Assembly: GCA_028279705.1 (NCBI GenBank) | Contig: JANQNF010000012.1 | Coordinates: 1 to 64,000 of the forward strand | Source of the DNA: an archaeon | GTDB taxonomy: Archaea; Aenigmatarchaeota; Aenigmatarchaeia; QMZP01; JAFGSV01 | Direction: 5' to 3' | DNA length: 64,000 nt | In this document: positions 1-6,954 of the stretch, piece by piece | Layout of the letters: each line of letters starts with the position of its first letter | How positions within the stretch are numbered: the stretch's first letter is position 1 | Notes under the pieces: model-generated | What the model saw: only the letters and a program-made list of their open reading frames with translations | Database searches by the model: none | What the model was told of the DNA's origin: nothing | Program-made: the position numbers and the translations under genes

Positions 1-94
1 TACAGTAGTTCCGAATGTCAAAAATTGGCAATTAGCTTTTGTTAATAGAGATGTTTAAACATTCTTTTTTAAGGCCGTTTATGAAGGATTAAAA

Positions 95-628
95 ATGAAA
101 ATCGACAAGTCTTTGGTGTTTCTTCTCGGTTTAGGGTACTCAGGAAAGACAGAAACGTTGAAAGCGTTCTTCGGACCCAACCGTAGTCGTGGTTTGTGGG
201 TAAAGATTGTAAATGGTGTTCCAGTTTTTTGTGTGAACGACTCGTCCCTTCAGGAAGAGCTCGGCAAGAAGGAAAGTGACCGTCTTGGAAGAACAGAAAG
301 CATAAAGCGGATGATAGACGACATGAAGGCTAGGATAAAGAAGTGTGAAGACTACTGCAAGGAGAAGAAGTATGGACGCTTCATCTTAATACTCCCGGCT
401 ACTGTTCGTGCCAGGGAACGGAACGTAAGCAATGATGCACTGATAACCGCTCCTATAACGTGGGCACGCCAAAGATACGACACCTCGGTTGTTTATCTAC
501 AGAAGCTGACAAAGGGCGTCGAAAGTCTCGCGGAAAAGCTTGAAAGCAGAGCGACAATACGGGGAATAGAGGACTATGAAAGGCAATGTGGGAATCTCGA
601 GGAATTCATAAAGCTTATTGTTGTTTAG
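95..628 (+). CDS. Small P-loop NTPase-like protein of unknown function
   Basis: The 177-aa protein begins with a hydrophobic strand followed by G-LGYS-GKT (residues 12-19), a good Walker A match. No clear Walker B Asp is obvious; FILILPAT (about residues 92-99) could be the next strand. The middle is lysine-rich and probably helical. No wider family is recognised. It starts at an ATG after AAGGATTAAA, a weak Shine-Dalgarno, and its end overlaps the convergent QueC-like gene by 14 nt. Its position at the edge of a restriction-type island suggests, but does not show, a defence role. The ATP-binding call is likely; any biological role is open. Confidence 0.6.
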   Translation: MKIDKSLVFLLGLGYSGKTETLKAFFGPNRSRGLWVKIVNGVPVFCVNDSSLQEELGKKESDRLGRTESIKRMIDDMKARIKKCEDYCKEKKYGRFILILPATVRARERNVSNDALITAPITWARQRYDTSVVYLQKLTKGVESLAEKLESRATIRGIEDYERQCGNLEEFIKLIVV

Positions 629-1595
629 AAGCTTTCTCACTTTCTATCGCTTTGCATTTGTTGCAATTTCCGCACGCCTTACCATTCTTCGGTGAATAGC
701 AACTTGTCGTGATGTTGCAGAATTTCTTTAGTTCTACCTCACTGCCATGCAACAGTTCCTTTATCTCTCTTTTTATTGCACTTCTATTTCTGTCCTTCAT
801 CACAGAGAATGTAAAAATCATATTAGGTTTGTATGACTTTAGAAGCTGGCTTATTCCATTGAAAAAAGATTCGCTACAGTCTTTCATTTCCTTTTCCTTG
901 AAACCAGATGTTATTTTGAATTCCGCCGTCTTGACACCGCCATTTTCAGCACAGGCGATGAGGTATGAGCACAAAACAGAAAGCATAACCATGTTCCTGT
1001 TCTGTATATCAGGCTCCTCATCTCCAACCTCGGTTCCGGTAAACGCCACGTTATGGCACCACATGAAAAGATCAGACGCCAGGGAAATTCTCACAGGATC
1101 GTCAATAAGTTTAGAGTCTCCTGCAAAACCGCGAATATAAGCAACGACAGCTTTCGTGGCTTCCCATTCCACCGGTGCAGCGAACTGCCCATAGTCTATG
1201 AACATTGGAAAGATGGTTTCCTTTGTCATGGCCTTCTTGATTGAGCACGCTTCTTTCAGTAGTGAGTATGAAGAATCAAGTCCACCAGAAAACATGTGTA
1301 TACGATTAACACCCTTCTTGGGTTTTATTTCTTTTAGCGACTGACGCTCTGCGACCCATCCACCATCGACCTTCTTGATAAGCTTCCGTCTCTTCTCAAG
1401 CATTCTCAAGCAATCCTCAGCGACCTTTTCTGGAACACCAATTATATATGATATGTCTTTCACAGTCACTGGTGTCTTTCTGTCGGAATACTGAAATATT
1501 CCCCATATTCTGACAGCGGTGTCCGCTATATGTTCTATATCATCGTCTATGCTATTCAATATTTCCTTCACCGTCTTGTGGCCTTCCATAACCAT
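615..1595 (-). CDS. QueC-like PP-loop ATPase with N-terminal winged-helix domain
   Basis: The C-terminal two-thirds is QueC-like (7-cyano-7-deazaguanine synthase family). It has the PP-loop SGGLDSS at about residues 104-110, an internal QNRNMVMLS segment where QueC has its RN motif, a DCSESFF segment in the place of the QueC YPDCR region, and a C-terminal zinc site C-x9-C-x2-C-x2-C. At 326 aa it is about 100 residues longer than usual QueC; the extra N-terminus (about residues 20-85) reads as a winged helix. QueC normally makes preQ0 for archaeosine or queuosine. Divergent QueC-like proteins are also known in defence systems (for example QatC). The fused helix domain and the neighbouring restriction genes favour an accessory role, but a housekeeping archaeosine role is not excluded. 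Confidence 0.75.
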   Translation of the reverse strand: MVMEGHKTVKEILNSIDDDIEHIADTAVRIWGIFQYSDRKTPVTVKDISYIIGVPEKVAEDCLRMLEKRRKLIKKVDGGWVAERQSLKEIKPKKGVNRIHMFSGGLDSSYSLLKEACSIKKAMTKETIFPMFIDYGQFAAPVEWEATKAVVAYIRGFAGDSKLIDDPVRISLASDLFMWCHNVAFTGTEVGDEEPDIQNRNMVMLSVLCSYLIACAENGGVKTAEFKITSGFKEKEMKDCSESFFNGISQLLKSYKPNMIFTFSVMKDRNRSAIKREIKELLHGSEVELKKFCNITTSCYSPKNGKACGNCNKCKAIESEKASKQQ

Positions 1596-1622
1596 CTTTA
1601 TAGCTTATGTTAATAATTCAGT

Positions 1623-2027
1623 ATGGCCGATGTCCACACACCCGAGCAGCGTAGCTACAACATGTCGCGTATACGCGGCAGCGGCACAAAACCCGAACTT
1701 CTTCTGAAGAACGCACTCCGGGGAACAAGGCTGCGTTATCATCCGAAGATGAAAGGAAACCCGGATTTTGCGAGCAGAAAGAACAGACTGGCCGTGTTTG
1801 TGGACGGGTGTTTTTGGCACGGATGTCCGCGTTGTTACACAGAGCCTGTGACAAGGAAGGATTTCTGGAAAGCGAAAATAGAACGGAACCGTAAGAGGGA
1901 CATGACCGTGACTAAGGCTCTCAGAAAAGACGGCTGGAAGGTTCTGAGGATATGGGAGCATGATGTGAAGAAGAACACGGAAAGCGTCGTGAAGAAGATA
2001 CGAATGAATATGAACGTCATCGCTTGA
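1623..2027 (+). CDS. vsr: Vsr-family very-short-patch repair endonuclease
   Basis: The 134-aa protein matches Vsr nucleases along its length: MSRIRGSGTKPELLLKNAL at the start, the nuclease core NPDF...AVFVDGCFWHGCP at about residues 46-70, then FWKAKIERNRKRD and GWKVLRIWEHDV. Vsr nicks beside T:G mismatches that arise when 5-methylcytosine deaminates, so it normally accompanies a cytosine methyltransferase; one lies 1 kb away. It is transcribed against its neighbours, diverging from the QueC-like gene, and its 3' end overlaps the HNH gene by 11 nt. A TATA-like CTTTATAG lies about 23 nt upstream of the ATG. Family assignment is confident; the mismatch specificity depends on the methyltransferase target, which cannot be read here. 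Confidence 0.92.
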   Translation: MADVHTPEQRSYNMSRIRGSGTKPELLLKNALRGTRLRYHPKMKGNPDFASRKNRLAVFVDGCFWHGCPRCYTEPVTRKDFWKAKIERNRKRDMTVTKALRKDGWKVLRIWEHDVKKNTESVVKKIRMNMNVIA

Positions 2028-2991
2028 ATATGTTCTCTCTGTGATACCTCAGGTAACCTTCTCTTCCCTCGACCGGAAGCATGGTGTATTTCTTTCCCGG
2101 ACTGAGTCCGAGTTTTGAAAGTGTCATTTTGGACAGCCATGGTGAAATCAGTATGGTCCTGTCGTCATTGAACGAGATGAAACCACGGTCGAAAAGGAAA
2201 TCGTAGGTCGGTGTGAACATGAACCCGTTCTTCGGGTCAGTCTTCTCACCGTTCTCGGATTTTATCCAGGGTTTGATGTGAGATGCTATGAGGATGCGGT
2301 CATCCGTGACAAGGGTTATCGGGCAGAAAGGACACTCCTTCAGAAGCTTTTCACGGTATTCACCCTGTCCCTTGCGTGCCCGGACAATCTGCAGCTTCTT
2401 CTCATCAGCGATTGCTGTATCTTCCTCGATTTCCTCAATCTCTTCCTTGACCTCTGAGGGGTGTTCCTCTTCCCCGAAATAATCAAGGAACAGCCTGAAA
2501 TAATATACTACTTCGCCTGCACTGTTTCTGAGCTTGAGAGCAGAAAGGTAGGTCACCTCGGGGAGTGATATTGTTCTTATGAGTTTGTATCCGCGGTCAG
2601 AAGACTTGATATACACACGCGGGCCCTCAATCTGTGACTGGTGTGTTATTCCGAACCATATTATCTCATCCTCGGCTTCAACGTCAAAGAGGTGCCTTTC
2701 CCAGTCAGTGGGAAGATCGTCCTTGTTTCTGTAAGGCTGCTGCGGATTTTTGTATTCTGCCTCAGCATCACGGAGGTATTTCAGAAGGTCAGACTTCAGA
2801 AGCATGCAACGTCTGCCGAAATCATCAAAGAAATCCCACGTCTCCTTATTGTCATTACCGACGTAGAACTTGGCCTCGCCGTGGCCTGTGCCGGTCTTGT
2901 TCTTCAGAACGAAGCAGTCCGGAACGGTCATGCGTTCCTTCGCATCTAATACTTCGTACTTCTCACCGGCAATTTCAGTTTCCTGTGGCAT
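2017..2991 (-). CDS. HNH restriction endonuclease
   Basis: The 324-aa protein has a C-terminal HNH module of the HNH_2 type: RKGQGEYREKLL (from about residue 206), CPFC, then ASHIKPW with the catalytic His, DPKNGFMFTPTYDFLFDRGFISF. The N-terminal 190 residues contain an acidic linker (EEIEEIEEDT) and are probably the DNA-recognition part. Modules with this arrangement are common as type II restriction enzymes. The gene follows the cytosine methyltransferase on the same strand with a 17-nt overlap, so the two are almost certainly co-translated as a restriction-modification pair. Its 3' end overlaps vsr. The recognition sequence cannot be deduced. Confidence 0.87.
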   Translation of the reverse strand: MPQETEIAGEKYEVLDAKERMTVPDCFVLKNKTGTGHGEAKFYVGNDNKETWDFFDDFGRRCMLLKSDLLKYLRDAEAEYKNPQQPYRNKDDLPTDWERHLFDVEAEDEIIWFGITHQSQIEGPRVYIKSSDRGYKLIRTISLPEVTYLSALKLRNSAGEVVYYFRLFLDYFGEEEHPSEVKEEIEEIEEDTAIADEKKLQIVRARKGQGEYREKLLKECPFCPITLVTDDRILIASHIKPWIKSENGEKTDPKNGFMFTPTYDFLFDRGFISFNDDRTILISPWLSKMTLSKLGLSPGKKYTMLPVEGREGYLRYHRENIFKR

Positions 2992-4072
2992 AATTCTGTA
3001 TTTCTATCGCGTTTAATAAATGAATGAGAACATCCACGACAATACTGTTTCCTGCCTGTCTGTACATCTGTGTGTCACTGACCACAATCTTAAAACTGTC
3101 AGTGAATCCCATTAACCTGAGGCATTCCCTCGGTGTGAGCTTCCTTATCCTCTTACCCCGTGTTATATAGTTGTCAACGCCGGCACGGTGCATCTTGTGC
3201 ATCGTTGAGAGGAGAGGACGGGCCACTTCAAGGTCGAGCTCGGGCTTGCTGTAGAAGTTCTTTGTCCCGCTTTTGGTAACGTAGTCGGCCACTTTTTTCG
3301 AGAGGAAATATTTTTCCAGGTTTTCCTTTCCGCCATTACTTACGAAGTCCCCGTGCCAGTTAAACTGCTGGTTGGCTTTTTGGCACAGTGCTATGTCACC
3401 ATTCAGCTGAGTGTATCTCTTCTTTATGTTTTTCGGATTTGTGACGAACTTTATACCCTTCTCAGGAAGATAGTACTTTACATTCGGCTTGTCCTCAAGA
3501 AGATCGTGCATTGTCCGCTTCAGTCTCACAGGTTCCGGGAATTTGAATACTCTCTTGTCACGGAAGCCGACAATGAACAGCCTTTCGCGATTCTGTGGTA
3601 TTCCGTAGTCCTTCGAGTTGAGAACGCTGTAGAAATAAGAATACCCGAGCTTCCTGAATTCCCCGTCGAGCTTCTTCCAGGTCTCGCTCTTCCCGTGGTT
3701 CAGAAGACCTTTGACATTCTCATAAATGAAAACCCTTGGCTGCATCTCGCGGACAATCCGGGAGAACTCGTAAATAAGAAGGCCTCTCGGGTCTTCAAGC
3801 CCTTTTCTTTTCCCTACCATTGAGAAGGACTGGCACGGACTCCCCCCGACGAACAGATCCACCTTGTTTCTGTATTTCTTTCCGTCTATGTCATGAATGT
3901 CATCAAACCATCTTTCATCATCTATATCATAGTTTGCGAAGAAACTCTCCTTCACGAACCTGTCAGTGTCACATGCAAAAACAAGCTCATGGGGAATGCC
4001 CAGCCTTTTCATCGAGTGCTCTATCGCACCTATACCGCTGAACACGGTTGCAAGTCTTACCTTATTTTTCAT
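2975..4072 (-). CDS. DNA (cytosine-5) methyltransferase
   Basis: All conserved C5-methyltransferase motifs are visible in order in 365 aa: FSGIGA (I, AdoMet binding), GGSPCQSFS (IV, catalytic Cys), ENVKGL (VI), QNRERLFIVG (VIII), a variable region of about 150 residues acting as target recognition domain, RKLTPRECLRLMGF (IX) and QAGNSIVV (X). Length is typical for a type II enzyme. It is preceded by a 54-aa gene whose last 11 nt overlap its start, and followed by the HNH nuclease, so three genes form one minus-strand operon from the TATA box near 4252. The product methylates cytosine in a sequence recognised by the HNH enzyme, protecting host DNA; the nearby Vsr repairs its deamination products. 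Confidence 0.95.
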   Translation of the reverse strand: MKNKVRLATVFSGIGAIEHSMKRLGIPHELVFACDTDRFVKESFFANYDIDDERWFDDIHDIDGKKYRNKVDLFVGGSPCQSFSMVGKRKGLEDPRGLLIYEFSRIVREMQPRVFIYENVKGLLNHGKSETWKKLDGEFRKLGYSYFYSVLNSKDYGIPQNRERLFIVGFRDKRVFKFPEPVRLKRTMHDLLEDKPNVKYYLPEKGIKFVTNPKNIKKRYTQLNGDIALCQKANQQFNWHGDFVSNGGKENLEKYFLSKKVADYVTKSGTKNFYSKPELDLEVARPLLSTMHKMHRAGVDNYITRGKRIRKLTPRECLRLMGFTDSFKIVVSDTQMYRQAGNSIVVDVLIHLLNAIEIQNYATGN

Positions 4073-4226
4073 TCTTTCCCCGTTCTTTGTACCAAAAATC
4101 CATAAGTCTTAATATTGTCTTTTCCATGGTTATACGTTCATCGGTCGTCTGTTGTATTTCACCGAGAACTCGCAGCATCTTTCCGTGCGTGTCGCAGCTG
4201 ATCTTTATCGGCTTGGATGATGCCAT
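4062..4226 (-). CDS. 54-aa conserved-context small protein heading the R-M operon
   Basis: A short reading frame starts at an ATG about 26 nt below a strong TATA box and ends 11 nt inside the methyltransferase start (stop overlaps ATGAAAAATAA). Its protein is basic and charged, with KISCDTHGKMLRVLGEI near the start and KTILRLMDFWYKER near the end, probably one beta strand followed by two helices. This resembles the size and place of R-M controller or antitoxin-type proteins, but no family is recognised. The leaderless position and coupled overlap are the main evidence that it is real. It is below the length at which automatic ORF calls are usually kept. Confidence 0.6.
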   Translation of the reverse strand: MASSKPIKISCDTHGKMLRVLGEIQQTTDERITMEKTILRLMDFWYKERGKNEK

Positions 4227-4247
4227 AAGTATACTTAGTAGTAAAAG

Positions 4248-4256
4248 TATAAAAAG
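4248..4256 (-). promoter_or_regulatory. TATA box of the restriction-modification operon
   Basis: On the minus strand, CTTTTTATA lies about 26 nt before the ATG at 4226, the spacing expected for archaeal TBP-directed transcription starting at or next to the start codon. Confidence 0.7.
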
Positions 4257-4278
4257 TTTACCTGTTTGTGAGCGAAAC

Positions 4279-4288
4279 CTTTAAATAC
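4279..4288 (+). promoter_or_regulatory. TATA box with BRE for the 4310 operon
   Basis: GAAACC followed by TTTAAATA is a near-ideal archaeal BRE/TATA pair, centred about 26 nt before the ATG at 4310. It implies leaderless transcription of the two-gene operon and sits back to back with the R-M promoter. Confidence 0.8.
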
Positions 4289-4309
4289 TATAGAATTATA
4301 TAAAGAAGT

Positions 4310-4570
4310 ATGTTAACAGAAGAATTAAGAGAACGCTTGAGAAAAGAACTTATGACGAACCCGACGAATGCGGTTAAAAGTATAGAAGAAAACCCAAAAC
4401 TACTTGAATCGCTGTTGCAGTCCGACGAAGACAAGGTAAAGTATGTCAAACTTTCAAATAAGATGGATATGCAGCTCAGGGAACAGGCAGAAAAGCTGAA
4501 AACTACACAGGGGGCCCTCCTAGGCCTCGGTCTCATGTTCCTACTCATGCTTCTGGTGGATCATGAATAG
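4310..4570 (+). CDS. Small tail-anchored membrane protein
   Basis: The 86-aa protein has a highly charged, helical N-terminal two-thirds (EELRERLRKEL, then KLSNKMDMQLREQAEKL) and one C-terminal hydrophobic segment, about residues 68-83 (ALLGLGLMFLLMLLV), ending DHE. This suggests a tail-anchored protein with the bulk in the cytoplasm. The transcript appears leaderless from the TATA box 26 nt upstream. Its last 8 nt overlap the next gene, so the two products are probably made together. No family is recognised. Confidence 0.7.
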   Translation: MLTEELRERLRKELMTNPTNAVKSIEENPKLLESLLQSDEDKVKYVKLSNKMDMQLREQAEKLKTTQGALLGLGLMFLLMLLVDHE

Positions 4571-4925
4571 TACACAGCACATATTCATAGGGGCCGCTGG
4601 GACATATTTAATATACATTTTATTAGCTACGCTCTTTCGGGACAGCGTCTTGATTGTAGTGGCACTTTTCGTTTCTATGTTTGGTAGTGTACTACCTGAC
4701 AACCTAGAACCCGCGGTTCATTACACCCACAGGAAGAAGTACCACAGTTGGGGGACTCTGAAGTATGTAGCTGCCATTTCTGCATTATTACTATCATTGA
4801 CTCTCGTGTCCCTTATCATGTTATTCGAGAGTACGCTGATTTTCTGCGTGTTTGCCTTCTTTTTCAGCTACATGCTACACCTTTTGGCAGATTCGACCAC
4901 ACCAATGGGGCTGCCGAGGGCATGA
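4563..4925 (+). CDS. YdjM-like (PF04307-type) membrane-bound metal-dependent hydrolase
   Basis: The 120-aa protein has three or four membrane segments and the polar pattern of the YdjM/DUF457 family: QHIFIGAAG at the start, GSVLPDNLEP at about residues 41-50, HYTHRKKYHSW at about 53-63, and LHLLADSTTPMG near the C-terminus. The His and Asp residues in these positions are thought to bind metal. The family is usually somewhat longer (150-200 aa), so this copy is compact, ending soon after the last motif. It overlaps the preceding tail-anchored gene by 8 nt. Substrate unknown. Confidence 0.75.
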   Translation: MNSTQHIFIGAAGTYLIYILLATLFRDSVLIVVALFVSMFGSVLPDNLEPAVHYTHRKKYHSWGTLKYVAAISALLLSLTLVSLIMLFESTLIFCVFAFFFSYMLHLLADSTTPMGLPRA

Positions 4926-4962
4926 GAAGGAGACTGCCCGAATCGTGTATACTTCACCACAC

Positions 4963-4997
4963 AAAACCTAATATATTACAAAAAACCTAATATATTA
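4963..4997 (+). promoter_or_regulatory. Tandem 16-nt repeat containing TATA elements before the PRTase/DprA pair
   Basis: AAAACCTAATATATTA occurs twice, at 4963-4978 and 4982-4997, with a 19-nt period. Each copy contains a TATA-like AATATATTA. The upstream copy lies about 33 nt before the ATG at 5008 and the second about 15 nt before it. The duplication could be two promoters or, more likely, promoter plus operator for autoregulation of a toxin-antitoxin-like operon. Confidence 0.6.
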
Positions 4998-5007
4998 TGT
5001 AATTGGT

Positions 5008-5568
5008 ATGACAATAGAGGAAACAGCTTACTTGCCGGCGTATTATGGTAATCTCAGGGTTCGTGTCATTGCCCCGGATTATTACTATTCCAAAGAGATC
5101 AAGCACGATGAATACTCCCACAATATAGTATTATCAAAGTTAAGAGACGAATCAGATTATTTTTATCCATACATGAAAAATCTCTTTGATGAAAGTGAAT
5201 TGGGAAAATTCAATCTGATATGTGTTGTACCATCATCGAAAGTTGGACACATCTCTCCTACCATGGTTGAGGTCGCAAGACGTTTATCTTCTGATTGCGG
5301 TGTACCCTTTGAAAACATAATAAGCAGAACTGTTGATGCCAGTGAAAAAATGACAGCGTGTGGTGGTTATGACAGGAGACACGAATCTGTCGATGGGTGC
5401 ATGTCTTTGGAGAGGCAGTTGAAAGATGAAGAGAGAAATATCATACTCCTAGATGATACAAAAACAAGTGGTTGTACCATACTAGAATGCATGAAACTTC
5501 TAGAAAATTCTGGAGCAACTGAAGCCGTGTGTCTATGTCTAGGAATAAACTCTACGGTGGTGAGATGA
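5008..5568 (+). CDS. ComF/PRTase-like protein (possible ShosT-type toxin)
   Basis: The 186-aa protein has a phosphoribosyltransferase core. LICVVPSSKVGH (about residues 70-81) corresponds to an early PRTase strand and loop, and NIILLDDTKTSGCTI (about residues 146-160) is the PRPP-binding motif, in the form DDTKTSG rather than the usual DDVxTTG. It lacks the zinc ribbon of full ComF. It overlaps or abuts a DprA-like gene. A PRTase gene coupled to a DprA homologue is the arrangement of the ShosTA defence pair, in which the PRTase protein is toxic and the DprA homologue neutralises it. That role is inferred here from domain order only; a competence or DNA-uptake role is an alternative. Confidence 0.72.
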   Translation: MTIEETAYLPAYYGNLRVRVIAPDYYYSKEIKHDEYSHNIVLSKLRDESDYFYPYMKNLFDESELGKFNLICVVPSSKVGHISPTMVEVARRLSSDCGVPFENIISRTVDASEKMTACGGYDRRHESVDGCMSLERQLKDEERNIILLDDTKTSGCTILECMKLLENSGATEAVCLCLGINSTVVR

Positions 5569-5570
5569 AG

Positions 5571-6509
5571 ATGGATGAAAATAAAATAGTGAACTGGTTC
5601 AAACTGACAAATGTCAGAGGAATAGGACCGTCGAAGATAATGAAACTGATTTCGATTTTCGGTTCTGTGGACAAAATATTCAATTCAGATAATGAGACGC
5701 TGATCAGAACTCGTGTATTCAATGACAAGCAACTTTCTGAATGGGAAAAACTGAAAAATGCATCAGACGAGAACTTTCTGAAAGTAATCGGAGACTGTAG
5801 GGAAAACGGGATAGAAATAATACGAATGGTAGATGAGAAATACCCAAAAAGGCTTCTTGCTATACCCTACCCCCCGTACACACTCTTTGTGAAGGGTGAA
5901 ACATCGCTCCTCGAAAGTGACGGGATAGCGATTGTGGGCACGAGACGCCCGGAAGAAAATGCACTTGAATGGACAGCGGAAATCGCAGAGAAGATAGCGG
6001 AAAGTGGCAATGTGATTATAAGCGGAGGTGCTATCGGGATTGATCGTGCTGCACATCTTGGTTCGCTAAAGGCAAAAAACGGGAAAACGATAGCTGTACT
6101 CGGTTCTGGTTTATTGAGACCGTTCCCCGAAGAAAACATGGACATTTTCAATCAAATATCCGAAAAGGGATTGTTGATAAGCGAGCATCTCCCAAGATTT
6201 CCAGGTTCTAGATTCGCACTCATACAACGAAACAGAATTACTTCCGGCCTTTCGAAGGTACTTATACTGTCCGCAAGCAAAGCTGGTGGTGGAGGAATGG
6301 TACAATCGAAAATAGCACACGACCAAAAGATACCGATACTTGTACCCTCAGACGAATTGGGTTTGAATCCAAAAGAAGGAATACATATTGCGAGAGAAGA
6401 ATACGGTGCTACAGATGTGAAAACGTATGAGGATGTCCTAAGATTCGTCGGAAAAATAACCGACAAAATAAATATTCAACGACAGGAGAGTGTGAGTAAA
6501 TTCGTATAG
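5571..6509 (+). CDS. DprA/Smf-like protein (possible ShosA-type antitoxin)
   Basis: The reading frame is a DprA (Smf) homologue: an N-terminal HhH-like segment (RGIGPSKIMKLISIFGS), IPYPPYTLFVKG at about residue 97, the Rossmann motifs AIVGTRRPEE, VISGGAIGIDRAAHLGSL and AVLGSGLLRPFPEEN, then FPGSRFALIQRNRITSGLS and SKAGGGGMVQ. DprA binds single-stranded DNA and loads RecA in transformation. A start at 5571 gives the Shine-Dalgarno GGTGGTGAG a 6-nt spacing; 5565 is also possible and would overlap the upstream stop. Directly coupled to the PRTase gene. It ends only 2 nt before a tRNA-like sequence. The DprA fold is certain; its function in this pair is inferred. Confidence 0.85.
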   Translation: MDENKIVNWFKLTNVRGIGPSKIMKLISIFGSVDKIFNSDNETLIRTRVFNDKQLSEWEKLKNASDENFLKVIGDCRENGIEIIRMVDEKYPKRLLAIPYPPYTLFVKGETSLLESDGIAIVGTRRPEENALEWTAEIAEKIAESGNVIISGGAIGIDRAAHLGSLKAKNGKTIAVLGSGLLRPFPEENMDIFNQISEKGLLISEHLPRFPGSRFALIQRNRITSGLSKVLILSASKAGGGGMVQSKIAHDQKIPILVPSDELGLNPKEGIHIAREEYGATDVKTYEDVLRFVGKITDKINIQRQESVSKFV

Positions 6510-6511
6510 AT

Positions 6512-6582
6512 GCCCCGGTTACGCAGTGCCAGCGTGCCCGCCTTGCTATGCGGGAAGTCCGGGTTGGATCCCCGGCCGGGGC
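6512..6582 (+). tRNA. Aberrant tRNA-like cloverleaf
   Basis: The 71-nt sequence folds into a full cloverleaf with every stem perfectly paired: acceptor GCCCCGG/CCGGGGC, D stem ACGC/GCGT, anticodon stem CCCGC/GCGGG, T stem CCGGG/CCCGG. It is atypical in three ways. The T loop is TTGGATC, with G instead of the nearly invariant C56. The D loop AGTGCCA lacks the G18G19 pair. The anticodon loop has 8 nt (CTTGCTAT), so the anticodon could be TGC (Ala) or GCT (Ser). Acceptor pair 3-70 is C-G, not the Ala G-U. No CCA is encoded. It could be a decayed tRNA, a tRNA mimic or a structured element of a mobile segment. Confidence 0.55.
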
Positions 6583-6639
6583 TTATGTTACACTATTGTC
6601 ATGTCGACTTAAAAAGGTGAAATCGTGAGCAGCTAAGTA

Positions 6640-6840
6640 TCATTTCCACCAAATCCAAACACCTTTAGTCCCGGCTCCGACTCGCTTTCCCCTGATTTTG
6701 CCGTCTCCCCGGAGATCCTTGAGACGGTTGATGATCATAACCCTACTGGCCTTTTCCGTTCTGTTCTCGATTTCTTTGGTCTCAAGAGGCTCTTCGGATA
6801 TCTCTATAATCTGGACTATCTTCTTCGAAAGCTCATCCAT
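6640..6840 (-). CDS. Small winged-helix DNA-binding protein
   Basis: Starting at the ATG at 6840 the protein has 66 aa: DELSKKIVQIIEI, then PLETKEIENRTEKASRVMIINRLKDLRGDGKIRGKRV and a basic C-terminal GVWIWWK. The helix-helix-wing order fits a winged helix of the archaeal regulator type. A longer frame runs upstream to 6942, but a TATA box (TTTATAAG, 6863-6870) places the transcript start near 6840. It diverges from the transposase gene, and the space between contains repeated ACCGGT sites that it may bind. It is either a host regulator or a passenger of the transposable element. Confidence 0.7.
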   Translation of the reverse strand: MDELSKKIVQIIEISEEPLETKEIENRTEKASRVMIINRLKDLRGDGKIRGKRVGAGTKGVWIWWK

Positions 6841-6862
6841 AAGATTAGATTGCGTTCTGCTA

Positions 6863-6950
6863 CTTATAAATGCACCGGTGATTGCACCGATAGATTTAAA
6901 TACATTCAGGAAGAAATATATAACATTCACCGGTAAATGCACCGGTAAAT
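6863..6950. promoter_or_regulatory. Divergent promoter region with ACCGGT operator-like repeats
   Basis: Between the winged-helix gene and the transposase lie TATA boxes for both directions (TTTATAAG on minus at 6863-6870; ATTTAAATA on plus at about 6894-6902). Around them are TGCACCGGTG (6871-6880, containing the palindrome CACCGGTG), GCACCG (6884-6889) and two exact copies of CACCGGTAAAT (6928-6938 and 6940-6950). Three sites share the six-base palindrome ACCGGT. This is the layout of an operator array for a small dimeric regulator. Confidence 0.6.
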
Positions 6951-6954
6951 ATAA

